From: Podaxis mareebaensis
Lineage: Eukaryota; Basidiomycota; Agaricomycetes; Agaricales; Agaricaceae
NCBI GenBank assembly: GCA_018524725.1
Contig: JAEUWP010000459.1
Location: 62,001 to 126,000, forward strand
Direction: 5' to 3'
DNA: 64,000 nt
Shown here: positions 1 through 12,664 of the stretch, one piece after another
How the letters are laid out: each line of letters begins with the position of its first letter
Position numbering within the stretch: the first letter of the stretch is position 1
Notes under the pieces: model-generated
What the model was told of the DNA's origin: nothing
Database searches by the model: none
Seen by the model: the letters and a program-made list of their open reading frames with translations, nothing else
Translations under genes and position numbers: made by a program

Positions 1-207
1 TCTCCTTGATCTCGCATCTATGTGCGCTGTCTGCAGGTCCCAATCTTCCTATTCTCGCTAGAGCCCATCCCGTCCATCTGATACAGCGACCAACGCAGAC
101 ATAGTTTCTATCTTGGTCGCCTGGACAACTCCAGCCGACCCCTCACTTTCCTGCATACAAAAGGCGAATTTGCCCCATAGGTCACTTGCACACATCAACC
201 CCTCTCC

Positions 208-3105
208 ATGTCCACGATTCAGCCCCAGAGCTTGCGGTCCCCGGGCGCAGAAGAAGTATTCTCGACGCCACCAACCACGCCCGCTCCACAGGTCCAAACA
301 GAGCAAGTCAACCAAACGCTTTCCCGTCGGAACAGTAGGCCGACGTCACTGCACATAGATCACCTGCAGAGCGCGGAGTGGAATCCTGGCATTATTCTCG
401 ACACTTCTTCTCCCATCGTCCACACAAACGGCCCCCATCATCCCTCTACAACATCACCCATGGATAACTCCGAACCAGGCCTACCAGAGTACTCCCCTTC
501 CGCGAACCACCAGAGATCCCGCTCGCACATGAACTCACAACCTATTGACTCCCCCTGTTTTGTGCACTCACATCTTGACAAGGGCGCCTCCCTCACAGAT
601 TGGCTCAGAAATCGCTCAGGCGCCAATCAAACAATCGTTGGCGATCTTGGTGTTGCCAGGTCACTACAACACACTACTGCCCCCGGTGGGATGCATAATC
701 TGAATGGATATTCACCCTTCGCCGGGTCCAAGCACAATCGACCCACCAATGGTGAAAGTGATGGCGAGGAAGACGAGTTTGTTGGGAGTTTGACAAAACA
801 ACTGGCAGAAACCGCAGTGGGCGTCCGCGAAATGAGCAAGCAGCTAGGTAATAAATACGTCCTATCTCTGCCGATCTATTTATCCCAATACCTTTTCGAG
901 GTCGCGCTCGTGTGCAATCCAACATCCAAAACGTCCTCATCATCACAAAGGCCCGTGACAACAGACTCATCAAACTCACTCGCGAACTTGCCCTATACCT
1001 GATGCTCAAGAAGCGGCCTGGTATGAAACGAGGACTCGTCGTGTGAGTCTTCCCGAGATAAATTTCATAGTCGGATGTGTTTTAATCCTCTGATAGGTAT
1101 GTTGATAGCCAACTCCGACGTTCTAAGCGCTTCGATGCGGAAGGCATCCGTCGTGAATACCCTGAACTATTCGTCCCATTTCCGAGGCGCAGTACATCGA
1201 GTAACCACTCCTCGTCTCCCGCTTCATCTAATGGGGGTAGTGGAACCGAGGAGTCGTGTGACGACGGCCAATTAAGGTACTGGACTAGCAGCATGTGTAG
1301 CCACAGTCCTCACTTATTTGACTTCGTTGTCACTGTAAGTAACTTAATGCCCAACGTTACCGCGAGAGCTCCAAATATGCTGACGCCTAACCCCAGCTTG
1401 GTGGCGACGGCACCGTGCTGTTCACCTCCTGGTTGTTTCAACGCATAGTACCACCTGTTCTACCATTCGCTCTCGGCTCCCTCGGGTTCCTCACCAACTT
1501 TGATTTCAATGACCACCAGGCCGTCGTGGACTCAGCCATTGAAAATGGCATTCGGGTCAATCTCCGAATGCGTTTCACATGTACAGTTTATCGTGCCGTG
1601 ATCAACGAGGCTGGGAAAGGACGAAAGGCTGTCAAGCGTGGAGAGACTGGGGAGATCTTGATGAAGAACCTCGAGCAAGGTGGCTGGGAAGCCCTGGAAG
1701 GTGGATGGTCAATGTCCCACACTACAGGCGAAGGAAAGCCGCCCAAAGACAAAGAGATTATGTGTTTCACAACCAGGCCCGTGGAACAATTTGAAGTGCT
1801 AAACGATCTTGTGGTTGACCGGGGTCCCAGCCCTTATGTGAGCTTGCTCGAGCTCTTTGGTGAGCCCTGGTCGAAATCTTTCATAAACTGTACTGACGCT
1901 TAAACAGGGGATGATCATCATATGACGACAGTACAAGCTGATGGCCTTACGATCTCGACGCCAACAGGGTCAACGGCTTACTCTGTGAGTTTCATCGACT
2001 GCACCATGTAATTTGATCGTCATTCATCCTGACCTTTAGCTCTCTGCTGGAGGTTCCCTCGTGCATCCAGAAATCCCCGCCATTTTAATAACGCCCATCT
2101 GTCCGCACACTTTATCATTCAGACCCATGTTATTGCCAGATAGCATGGAATTACGTATCTGTGTTCCATATAATTCACGGAGCACAGCATGGGCGTCCTT
2201 CGATGGACGTGGACGGGTTGAACTACAGCGTAAGCTCACCTTTGGTATCATTGTCCGTTGACCTGCTTAAATTAAACTTTACAGAGGGCGATCATATCAA
2301 AGTCACGGCATCCAAATACCCTTTCCCGACTGTATGTGCAGACAATCAATCCACGGATTGGTTCCACGCTATTTCCAGGACTTTGAAGTGGAACGAACGA
2401 GAACGCCAGAAATCATTCGTGGTTGTGGAGGAGGGGCTGCCAAAACCCGCAAAACACAGCAAGCGCGCAAAGGCTGTCAATGCTGAGCTCGAAAAGGCCC
2501 TTAATCCCCAGAACGACGAAAACTTGGATGATGAGGAGGAGGATGAAGTTTCTTCTGAGGAAGAGGATCAATTCGACATCGACGATTCGGCCGCCGAGGC
2601 TGATAAGGGACCTTCACGTATTGCAAATGCCTTGAGTCCCCAAGAACACGCTACTGCCGCTGACAAGGTCCGTGAGTCCCGACACCACGACCGCGTCGTG
2701 GCGAGTCTCAAACGGGACCACCGACGGTCATCCAAGTCGCGCTCCCGTTCGCGAGTATCTGCACAGCGATACCCACCACCACCCAGTCAACAGCCTGTAG
2801 CTACTTCACCTAGACACGTCGGCTTTGATATTCCCCCGCAGAATGACTCCGGCTTGCTGCACACGGCTCAGTATGGTGCCAGAGATGATCTCTATTCCAA
2901 TAAACCCTCGAGTGGAAAGAGCCGTATCCCCGATCGTGACTTGGAAGAACTTGCTCAGACACCGACTGCCACCACCCTCTTGCAAAACAGGGCTCGAGCT
3001 CATTCACGATCGAGGTCTCAAGATCAGCAGTATGGCCACCGTGCCTTTGCGGTCTGGGGCAACGACGAAAGCGACAGTAATGCCAGCGACAGTGACTGCA
3101 TCTGA
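208..3105 (+). CDS. NAD kinase (ATP-NAD kinase) with long disordered tails
   Basis: Phosphorylates NAD (possibly NADH) to NADP(H), the cell's source of NADPH cofactor. The catalytic core is read across at least six exons. A first block '[19 protein letters not shown]' (about 930-1000) is the usual entry to the fold. The diphosphate-binding motif LGGDGTVLF follows at about 1395-1425, then [13 protein letters not shown], then [15 protein letters not shown] across the intron at 1985-2039, then a C-terminal block with LPDSMELRI and [10 protein letters not shown]. The start at 208 opens about 210 residues of Ser/Pro-rich sequence before the core. After the core there are about 200 residues with an acidic run ([19 protein letters not shown]), then RS-rich basic sequence ([11 protein letters not shown]). 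The total is roughly 850 residues, long for the family, as is common in fungi. No mitochondrial presequence is obvious, so a cytosolic role is inferred. It converges on the next gene with a 207 bp gap. Confidence 0.93.
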
Positions 3106-3312
3106 TCGAAATGTTTTTACCTGCAACACGAAGTGTATAATTTCAGCTTTTGTAGAGTTCAATGCGTTTGATTTGATGGCTACTGCTATTTATTTACTTG
3201 AGACAAGAACGTATTCCTACGCCACCTAAGTTGTTCGCGATCCAATGTTCGTAATTGACGGAAATTCATTCATTTCCTCCATTTCATACTGCCCGAGCGC
3301 TACACCGGAGCG

Positions 3313-5095
3313 CTAATAAAACGCAGTATCCCTCTGCGCGAACCGCTCTAGCGCCCTGTAATCCGGTCTGTCCTTCGCAATAGACCAGATCCACATATCC
3401 AACTCCGGCAACGTCATTTCCCGAAGCCAGGCCAGAGACCGTTGGCCAGTCCCATCTTCGCCAAGGGCGTCAATCGAGCGTGCTTCTTCGATGATCATCT
3501 CACAGGCGTCTATGGCAGCCGCTCGCAATTTAAATGCCTGGGCGTTTGAGAGAATAGGCCCCTCCTTGGGCGCTTTCTTTTCGCTACTGCCTCCTGGTGG
3601 CTCTGAGCCAGTGGACTTGATCTCAGGAGCTGGGCCGAGAAGATCTACAAGAGATATCTCTGAGCCGGCGCCTGTGAATAGGCCCGATAAACCGGGCGCT
3701 TGAGATATATCGATTACGCCTAGATGGACCAGCAATGATGGGATGACATTGTCGGCGAAGATAGGACACGTCGTCGTTGAGGGGATAGGAAAAGGAGGCG
3801 GTGTTGCGGAGCCGAAACGGACACGAATGGCGTGGATGAGGAATAATGCTTTCTTAAAGCAATAAATGGCTGTGAAAAAAAAAATCCCGATCAGTACCCA
3901 TGTCCAATAACGTACATCTGCAAAACTTCAGTCTAGGCAACAGACATACGTTGTTCATCGACTATAGCCATATCTTGAAAGGCAGGAAAGGCTTTCACAA
4001 GCTTTAATGTTGTGTTAATTTCGGCTCTTGGAAGTCCCGGCTGTCCAAAGGGCCACTCACACGTTCTAGAATGATCTCCAGGGCTACGGACTCCCCATCT
4101 TTTTCTGCCTGGACTCTCGCTCCTTCTCGGAGTGCTTCGAGGACGAAACTACCAAGATTCGGATAGCCACCAGAGACTAGAATTGAACCAGTCTCGTTGA
4201 GGACTTGGGTGACCAGTTTGACGAGATCGTACAATGGCCCGCCGAGCTCCCCTATCATCACGCCGGGCAACTTCTCGTGAGGCTTTTCGACGTGGAGACT
4301 AACGCCCATGAGCTCCGCCACCTTCGTCATGCGGATAGATTGCATGCCTCGTGACGATAGCAGATTCTCCTCAGAAGATGATGTGATGTATAGAGAAAAT
4401 ACGAAGGCCCGGATTGTATCCCATGCTCCACGATGGAGTTGCTCGTGCAAGGGGACACGATAGCCAGAAGCGAAATTGAGCAAAGAAAGGACGGAGATTA
4501 GGTTCAATTCCTCGAGGTGGGAATCGAACTTTAGTGGAAGATGAAGCCCATGGACTGCCGAAACGCGCTTGAAAGAAAATGCAAAAGCCGAAGAACGCAG
4601 AAGCCTTTCAATAGATTCTTTAGTGATCTGGATGGGGAAGGAGAATGTCAGAGTTGATACACATGTTTTGCGGGAGAACAGCGCCAACGACGAGGACGGC
4701 GAATGATATAATTGATGACAAGAAGGCGTGGCATGAAGTTGATCTAGTGACGCCTCGCCACATGTGGTAGCGCAATGGCTGTTCGGTTTTGCCTTTTACA
4801 CAGCACAGCGTTTTACCATAGAGTTGTGCAGCCCGCTCCAGGCCTGCGGAAGATATTAGGGTATGATGTTCCCGGAGGTCAGGAGCGATCGGTCTACATC
4901 CTGGTTATCGCGCGGCAACCAAGTGGGTATCTCGGGACGTGTTTCACCGCCAAGGATGGGAAGCAGGTTCTCTATTCTGAGAAAAGTACTCACTATGATG
5001 TTCGCGCGGGTGCGTAGATTACGGGAGGATTCTCTGATTGCTTGGAGATATCCGCCAGAAGGTGGAAAGGGTGGCTTTCCAGTTGTCTCGGCCAT
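3313..5095 (-). CDS. Queuosine 5'-phosphate N-glycosylase/hydrolase family (Q salvage, DUF2419)
   Basis: Members of this family (QNG1, human C9orf64) release queuine from queuosine 5'-phosphate so that it can be reused for tRNA wobble modification. Family blocks, in order: LNFASGYRVPLH, RGAWDTIRAFVFSLYI, GELGGPLYDLVKLV, a gap-free block SGGYPNLGSFVLEAL, then FKKALFLIHAI (about 3850), FADNVIPSLLVHLGVIDIS (about 3700-3750), RAAAIDACEMIIEEA and the C-terminal signature KDRPDYRALERF. The chosen start (5095) gives a short exon ending RTRANII at a GTGAGT donor (4993). The next exon begins at 4627 after CCAG with ITKESIERLL, leaving a 366 nt intron that is unusually long for this window and could hide another exon. 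A possible alternative start lies at 4687. Fungi cannot make queuine, so salvage from food or the environment is the inferred role. Confidence 0.85.
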
Positions 5096-5460
5096 CTGGG
5101 TATGGAGAAAGTGTTCCAAGTGGGCGAGCGAACGGGCGCCTATGGTTCGAGTGTTAATGGGTGGTTGAAATCAAGATCCTTGGTCCGGATTGTTTGTCAG
5201 AGGTTCTGCAATGCGTAAGATCCTAAACCAGAACCAGAACAAGTGGCCAAGAGTAGCGGCGTGCAACTTCAGACCAGAAGAGTTCAATATCCATCAGAAT
5301 TATCTTATCACCTTGGGATCACCTGATTCACTGGTCCGCGTTCTGTCACGGAAGGGCGGGCGTTATAGAGTGACACAATGCGCGTCTATTGACGATTTCT
5401 TCCCTTTGGAAGTGTTGCTTGTCGCGACAGAATCCCGTTCATCCCCGTAAACTGTCAACG
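5096..5460. other. Divergent intergenic region, 365 bp
   Basis: Lies between the start codons of the Q-salvage gene and the AIM41-like gene and presumably holds both promoters. A short plus-strand reading frame here shows no recognisable motif and looks fortuitous. Confidence 0.5.
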
Positions 5461-6429
5461 ATGCAAGCCACATTCCGTCTTCTCAGGACACCTCATGCCT
5501 TTGCCTTCCGACATTTTCGCACTTACACAGCCCCCGCTGGCGATTCCAATGGTAAGTTTGCATTCGCCATATTCCAAGGTACCCCTTCCATTCTGATTTT
5601 ACTCCATGGGAGGAGTCTTGTTAAGTAACCCACAAAGCATATGTCTGATCTCACTGAAAATTTCCTCTAGAATTGCGTATGCGTTTGATGAATGAGATCA
5701 AAATGGCATTGAAGGTGAATATACTGCCCACCTGGCAATTATATTTTAGAGGTGTAATAATTTTCCAAATGTGATGTTTATGAACAGGCAAGGGATTCCG
5801 TGACGGCGAGTACGCTTCGAGTGAGTGATAAAAGCTCATGATACCAAGGGCAATATTAACAAAAAAAAACCAGTCCGTACTTGCGGACGTCCAGGCTGCA
5901 GACAAAGTCCACAAGGATGGCCAAGTTGCGGCGTCGGTCATCGTGAGTACCTTTCCGATGGTCGGTACCTTGTAGGCGCTTCAATGTAAAATTTGTAGCG
6001 GGCATTAATAGCCAAAAACATTGCCAGGCGGGTAAGTACCCTATGAATTCTCTCTCCACTCGTAAGGCTAACCGACCTTGAAAATTTCAAACCTAATTTT
6101 GGCACTCTTTGCTGTGCAATGCACACTTCTTTTTGCAGCACGACACGGCCTCTCAATACGACAAAGCCAAACGGCCAGATCTTGCGGCGAAAGAACGTTT
6201 GGAGGCGGACATATTACAGAAGCTGCTTCCGCCCGCTATGTCCGAGTCTCAGATTGACGAAACCTTGAAGGAGATCATCAATTCACTTCCATCCCCCAGT
6301 CGTCAAAGTTCATTAGGTCATATATTCAAAGCATTTTACGCTAAGGTTGATAAATCGCTTGTGCGGCCGGATCTGCTTAAGCAGCGAGCCCAGGCACTGT
6401 TAGCAGCGGCTTCGTCCTCATCTTCATGA
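5461..6429 (+). CDS. Mitochondrial GatB/YqeY-domain protein (AIM41-like)
   Basis: Small YqeY-family protein; bacterial relatives resemble the tail of amidotransferase GatB, and yeast Aim41 is mitochondrial. The joined exons are 5461-5551, 5671-5714, 5788-5820, 5874-5942, 5999-6031 and 6139-6429, giving about 186 residues. All junctions keep frame: SNELRMRLMNEIKMALK, ARDSVTASTLR, SVLADVQAADKV, then RALIAKNIARR joined to HDTASQYDKAKRPDLAAKE. The last block is the family's best-conserved stretch, followed by ILQKLLPP. The N terminus (MQATFRLLRTP, HAFAFRHFRTYT) is Arg-rich without acids, as expected of a mitochondrial presequence. Two exons are only 33 nt. The molecular function is unproven; a link to tRNA-dependent amidation or tRNA handling in mitochondria is inferred from the family. 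Confidence 0.9.
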
Positions 6430-6887
6430 TATCTTATGTAATCTTAATATTTATAAACGGGAATGGTTTTTCACGGGGGGATAAAGACGCGGTCCAAATG
6501 TGGGACACTTGACCTCTGCGCGGTTCCCTTGCCAATGCCTTCCAGCGTAGTGTTACCTTTCTTTGAGCGACATAGATTCTCTACTGAGTGTGCATGTTCG
6601 GAATGACAGTACGCATGTGATGTATATGTGTGGTGTTCTATCATCTTGGACATCCTAGATTTCATCAGGCGTTACTTTGGCCTTAGTTTCAACCCTTTAC
6701 AACATAGGAACCTAAGATCGTAGATAATTGACATGCTATCTACTGATTAGCTGTAACCCTATGACAATTCGTACAACACGCGGGTCCCGACCTGTCAGAT
6801 ATAATAAGCGTTCCTTTTTTTTTTAACTGTCTAACTTGGTTCGAACCATCCATTCAAGAGACCATATATGTAACTGCGAGAGATACA
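6430..6887. other. Convergent intergenic region, 458 bp
   Basis: The 3' ends of the AIM41-like gene and HRD1 face each other here. There is a T run near 6815-6825. I see no gene; short frames lack motifs. Confidence 0.5.
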
Positions 6888-9539
6888 CTAGCGTACTTCG
6901 AAGGAACCCTCAGACCCACTCTCCTTCTGTCTGGGGCTGTCCAGATGGTTGGCGGAAGATCCGGACATGCCTTGGACTGGTTCGTCCTCGGGTCCACGAT
7001 CCACGGCTTTGCCTTTTCCCGCATCTTGAGCGCCAGAATTCTCAGTGCTGTTCCTAGCTCTAGGCGTACTCTCGACACCGTCGTGGTCCTCATGTGGCGT
7101 GTGTTGTGGGAAATTTCCATTCAATACTTCAGGCGCTGGGAGCGTGCTCCGAAGCCTCAGCAGATCTTCGACGCAGCGGTAGACAGTTCCTGAGACATTT
7201 TCTAGGATGCGCAGGCGTTCGTCAATCGCCTCGCGTGTCAACTGGTCCATGAGTGCCAATTGGGCATCGGTAAGATGCTGAGGGAGTTGGGATAGAGAGG
7301 GAATGCCAGGAGAAGAAGTTGTGGGCGACGGTTGGGCATAAATGGGTGTTGGGTGGAAAGTTCCATTTATTTGGGAGGCTGCTTGGGATACTTGGGATGT
7401 AGAAAGGTCGAACAAGGGGATTAATCGTGGGGCCACAGAAGAAGCAGGTGGAGTATTAACACGAGGACTAGATGTTCTGGCTCTTTCCGTCGTATCGGCA
7501 GATGACGAAGTGCGGTTTTCCATGGCAGGTGATGAATTCCCATTTAAACGGCGGAGCGCCGCCAATGCAGCGGCTGTTCTGGGATTCCCGGTGCTTTCAA
7601 TTTCATTCGAATCTTGACCGTTTGCGGGAGAATTAGCTGACGTTTCTTCTGATGGTCCTGTAGCTGTTGGCTGGTTCGGAACGTCACGTTGAGCAGGCCC
7701 GTTTTCATGACGATCAGGCCAGCGCTGCCAAACTCCGTTTGGGCCTGGGAAACCCTCTAGGGGTTGAATGGGCTGCAGAGGAGCTGGAGGGTTCTGCGCG
7801 TCGTTTGGTACCGCACCCGCTGCACCAGGTGTACGAGGAACCTGATATTGGATACGGTATTCAATCACGATGGGATTGTTCTGCCTGTTCGCGCCTGCAT
7901 TCTGAATTGCCCTGGCTTGACCTGCGGGGTTACGATTAGCGGCTTGACCGGGGGGACCTAGAATGCGCCCAAGAAGTCCTAGGGGGTTTCCCAATGGGTT
8001 ATTGATGGCTGCATTGTTGTTTGCTGGCTGTGCTTCTCCAGGATTATTGTCTTGTTGTGGTGCAGCGGGTGGAGGTCCATTAGCAGGCCTTTGTAGACCA
8101 TTTGTTTCAAGTACACTTTGTCGGCTATAAACACAAGTTAATCGGCGTTGGCGTCAGTAATACTGAAGGCTAATGACTGACCATGTTGGACAACTTTGTT
8201 GCCTCTCTAGCCATGAGCGAAGACAATGAAAATGAAAGATATGGCCACAAGGAAGCTTTTTCGGGGTCACGTTCGGTCCATCGTTGACTTGAGCTCGAGC
8301 TTGCGTTGGTAAAATCATGTCCTCACGACAGATGATGCAGGTTCGATCGGACATTGCAGTTAATTCAGCTTCAGTAGCGTTCGGGTAACGTTGGTCCATA
8401 TTCCGGGTTGCTGTCTGATATCGATGCAGTGCGCGTAGTCGTGTGATGAAAGATCGTGCGGTGATGTAAACATCCCGAACGATGTTGAGTGGGAGGCCAT
8501 AGAACGTGATGATGATGATGAAGAAAATAAGATATGTTGTCAACTTGAGGAAATCTAAGGGTATATGAAGAATAGGTTGTTTTGAAAGCAAGTAAAGGTA
8601 CCTACCTGTTGCCAACTCAATATAGAAGACCCACATGGATTTATTTTCCCAAGGAGGCGCATTCTCTCCACCGCGGCGTCCAGCCCGCCTTAGTTCATAG
8701 GCTGAAAGGAGGTACTTGAGGATGGTATTCATGATACTAGCCATGAGAATGCCATACTGTAGACGCGTCAGAACACAGTTGAGTTTCATGAATAATGAAC
8801 CAACCTCGCTCGCGAACAAGACCATGCCTCCTACACCATATCTTAAAGTATGATCTATGGCGACGGCGAACATGATGAAGTCTGTGAGCCATAAAATCAA
8901 AAAAAGCGAAGTCATCCGGAGATGGAACAACGCTGAGGGACCTGGATAAGGTTGCTGGTCCATCTGGGTAGAAGTTGTTCAACTAACATCGTGAACAGAG
9001 CCGGACAGAATGACGCACCCATTCGATACGATCTCCCGCGAGCCAGTGGAATGATTTGACAAAAAGCAAAAAGCCGAACATGAGGACAAAGGGTATGTCA
9101 AATTCATCACGGAATATCGTAAAGGCAAGCAAGGACTCTGTGATGAAAAACCACAGTCGATCGTATAGGCGCTAGTGAACAATCAAAGGACAATTAATGC
9201 AGGAGAACAGCAGTGCGTTTATTCCATACCTCGACTTCGTTGGCGCGCAGAGAGCCGAAGAAGATGCGTTGTACGATGTGTCCACAAAATAAGGCCAGGA
9301 GCACGGCAAAATTAGCAAGAACCTGGAAAGGAATAAGACCAAAGTCTCGAGGCGCTGTTGTGGCTACGAACTAGGACACTGCGGCCGCTCTTGGAGAGAT
9401 AGATGGCGACAGAGTAGAAGTTGCTATAATTCCTGAGAGCATTGAGGATGACGGCGGAAACTGCGGCGATGGAAACGAGAGAGTAGAGCTGAATGCGATG
9501 GGAGGCAAGGGAACGGAGGAGAGTATGGGCTGGAGGCAT
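6888..9539 (-). CDS. hrd1: ERAD E3 ubiquitin ligase HRD1 (synoviolin)
   Basis: Multi-pass ER membrane RING ligase that ubiquitinates misfolded lumenal and membrane proteins during retrotranslocation. The start at 9539 gives MPPAHTLLRSLASHRIQLYS, a typical HRD1 first segment, followed by membrane helices in several exons. KSFHWLAGDRIEWM (about 8960-9070) is a family hallmark. The RING domain lies in the exon ending near 8180: CIICREDM, then LPCGHIFHFHCLRSWLERQ and CPTC, continuing after an intron into RQSVLETNG. All RING-H2 metal ligands are present. The C-terminal tail of about 400 residues is Asn/Pro/Gln-rich and ends at 6888; such tails are variable and disordered. The head-to-head neighbour is the amidohydrolase gene, with 385 bp between start codons. 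Confidence 0.94.
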
Positions 9540-9924
9540 GGCGGGTGAACGGGGTGAACCAACCTGCAAACCACTCCGGAATGATGACCGCCGGGGGTTG
9601 ACCAAAATAGGAGGGACACGTGTCGGGACAGGGATCGGGAGATCAGATTCATCAAAGGAAAATCAAATCCTCGAAGCGCCCAAGTCATCAACACAGGCGC
9701 CCGCGCTAATATTTTGCGCCTCACTATATAATGCTTGTCAAATCCTCCCTTTCTTCACAATTCAGTCCATTTTTCATCGCACAACCCTACAAACCAGCTC
9801 TTCGGCACAGCCATTCCGTTTGAAGCTATTCCACCACCTCTTCTTGAAGCTGTGTTTTGCTGTGCACAACTACTACATATCCCTCTAAATATTTTGCCAC
9901 CCACCCGCTCTGCGTGTTTCTGTC
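9540..9924. other. Divergent promoter region between HRD1 and the amidohydrolase
   Basis: A 385 bp head-to-head intergenic region. The only distinct element I see is TATATAA at 9725-9731 (listed separately). The rest is unassigned. Confidence 0.5.
9725..9731 (+). promoter_or_regulatory. TATA-like box upstream of the amidohydrolase gene
   Basis: TATATAA sits about 195 bp before the start codon at 9925 and is followed by a pyrimidine-rich stretch, as is common before fungal start codons. Its use is inferred only from the match and position. Confidence 0.35.
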
Positions 9925-12664
9925 ATGTCACTCCATCAGAGACCCGCTTTTTCCAATGGTGCTCATAATGGTACCGCCAACGGTGCCCCAAAACAAGGCA
10001 CCAAACTTAACGGCATTCACGCGCCTACCCCCATCAAACCTCGTCGAGAATTTTCCAGCCGCTTCAAGGCGTTATTTGCATTGATCTCCCTCGGAGTTCT
10101 CTGGGCCGCCATCCGTTCATCTAGTCACGCGTCGGACACCTACGCACTCTGCTCGCAGGACGGGGACGACGTTTATACAGTCGACGCAAATAACGCCAAG
10201 ACGCAATGCGTCGTCATACGCAAGGCCTACATTCTGGACACTGGTTCTCTTTGTACGTTTTCCCCTGGAGATCACCCAAAGAATTTCACCAATCCGGAGC
10301 ACAAATGTCTCGACAGCGGATATCAGTGGTCGTTGGAGGTCTTCTCCCTTTCTGAAAGTAGTTGAGCGAATTCTATCTCGCCCCTCTTTCGATGTTCGGT
10401 ACATTCCATCCGGTTCCATCATCGTTCCAGGAATAAGCGGTCAGTCCCTGACCTCTACACGTCTCGATCATCAGGCGAATTACATCGTTGGATTTAGACT
10501 CGCACGCGCATATTCTCGAGTACGGTGCTAGCCAGGAGTTGCCGCTTGAAGGTGCTCCGACGATTCCAGGTCAGCTAAACAACAACTCTTTCAATCTAGC
10601 ATCCTTACCGCGGGCCTAGATGCCGTCGCTCGCGTCAGACAATTCATTCTTAACAATCCTGATATCCTTGACGACAAGACAAAGTGGATCCGTGGCGGTG
10701 GGTGGGATCATACTACTTGGCCTTCCTCTAGTTGGCCATCTGCAGTACGTGCAATCATACTCAACCCCTTTCCCATTGATCCATTCCGCTCCTTATAGGC
10801 CGAACTTGATGCAGACCCCCTGATCCGCGGGCGACCCGTGGTGCTGCAGAGCAAGGATTGTCATGCCCTCTGGGTTTCGGCGGAGGCCATGAGACTTAGC
10901 TCGCCTTTTCCTGATTCCGTCGAAGGTGGCGTCATTGTTCGAGATGAGGATGGCCGACCTACAGGTATCCACATTAGCTCTACTTTTTGTATGCTGAATT
11001 TAATGGGCATCTCCAGGTGTATTCTTGGATAATGCGCAGGACCTCATTAGGCAGCCTGAGCTGACCGAGGACGATTTGCGCAGGAGGTTCAATCTCGCTG
11101 TTAATCATGCACACGCAAGAGGTTTGACGTCCATTCACGATGCTGGCCTTGATCCTATCTCTTTGGCATTCTTCAAGAAGTGAGCGTTATGATTCGGAAA
11201 TGAAGGGGCGGCTTTATTAATGTCTCATACAGACAAGCGGAAAACGATGTCTTGCCGGTCCGCACCTGCACTCATTCCCTGGTTGACAACATAATAACGG
11301 ACTGATCTTTAATTACAGATTAGGATTTATGGCATGAGATATTTTAATGAGAACCAGCCGTATTGGGGCAACACGACGCAGATGATTATTGGCAAGGATG
11401 AATACAGGCTCACCGCACGAAGTGTCAAAATCTTTGCTGACGGTGCCCTTCGTACCGGAGGCGCTGCGGTTCGTCTAGGCGTTACCTCCTTAGCGTGTGC
11501 ACATGCTGAACACTGCTCTATCGATCCAAACAGCTCTATGAACCCTATCACGATAATCCAGAGACGCCCGGTTTCATGCGTCTGGATCCTGATATCTTAT
11601 TTGATGTCATTCCCAAGTTCTTGAGGGATGGCTGGCAGGTGGTGAGTACTGCGTCATGATTTCTTTTTGTAGATTAAGCTACATCACGCAGAACGTTCAT
11701 GCGATCGGTGATCGGGCTAATGGTCTGGTCTTGAACGCATTCGAAGCCTCTCTGAAGGGTGTCAATGTGACTGCGCTCCGACCTCGCCTCGAGCACGCCC
11801 AAATGATGACGAAAGCTGACATGAAGCGCCTTGGTAAACTTGGAGGTGTGCCAGCTTTTCTGATCATATTGCATGCTCCGAGTTCTGACAGGCTTCTCAA
11901 GTCATTGCAAGTGTCCAGCCAACTCATGCGTGCGTAGCACTTTGATGTGGCGGTGATTGGTTTCATTGAAGATCCATCGTGGTTTTTCTCAAACACAGCA
12001 TCAGCGACATGTGGTATGCCGAAGACCGCCTGGTAAGGATAGCATCCCTCCCCGTAATCTGCCTCACTGCCCCTCTGGTTCGTACTGAATCTCGGAAATA
12101 ACCTACAGGGTCCGGAGCGTGTGAAGCTATTGTATGCTTTCCGCTCCTTGATAGACAGCGGTGCAAGGATAACTCTGGGTTCGGATTTCCCTGTTGAGTC
12201 TATGAATCCCCTTTCCGCGTTTTACGCGGCAATTACTCGCATCTCGCCTGATGGAAGGTCACCCCACGGTCCAGAAGGCTGGTAAGTTCACTACGTCTAA
12301 AGGGCTAGTTGTGGCTGCCTCTAGTTTCCTACAATTTTGTAACGCTGGTCACTCCTATGTCATAGGTTCCCTGAACAACGCCTGTCCCGCACTGAAGCTT
12401 TACGCGGTGAGTACAAACCTTCAAATATATAATGATAATTTTGTTGCAAAGTCCAAATACTCATTTATTTCGATTGCAGGGATGACCATCGATGCTGCCT
12501 ATGCGTCGTTCACGGAGAATATTCTCGGTTCCATTGAAGTTGGAAAGCGCGCCGATCTCACAATCCTCTCCCAAGATATCATGACCATTCCCGCCCGCAC
12601 CATTCTTGACACCAATGTCGTCGCCACTATCATTGACGGGAAGGTGGTCTACGGGAAATTATGA
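9925..12664 (+). CDS. Amidohydrolase family 3 metal-dependent hydrolase, membrane-anchored
   Basis: A metal-dependent TIM-barrel hydrolase of the amidohydrolase-3 (YtcJ-like) group. The substrate cannot be read from sequence. Residues 48-65 (LFALISLGVLWAAI core) form a likely signal anchor, placing the enzyme in the secretory pathway. After splicing, PGIS-DSHAH provides the HxH metal site (about 10430-10510), followed by KWIRGGGWDHTTWP. VKIFADGALRTGGAA is the strand-4 region. NVHAIGDRAN and RPRLEHAQMM give the strand-5 and strand-6 histidines. ITLGSDFPVESMNPL carries the catalytic Asp. It ends with a small beta domain (GSIEVGKRADLTILS, then stop at 12664). All key ligands look intact over about eight exons. 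It converges on RAD54B. Confidence 0.9.

Noticed and set aside
4501..4540. tRNA T-arm-like string (GGTTCAATTCC, then GGGAATCGAAC)
   Set aside because: It lies inside the conserved coding exon of the Q-salvage gene and no cloverleaf partner stems were found.
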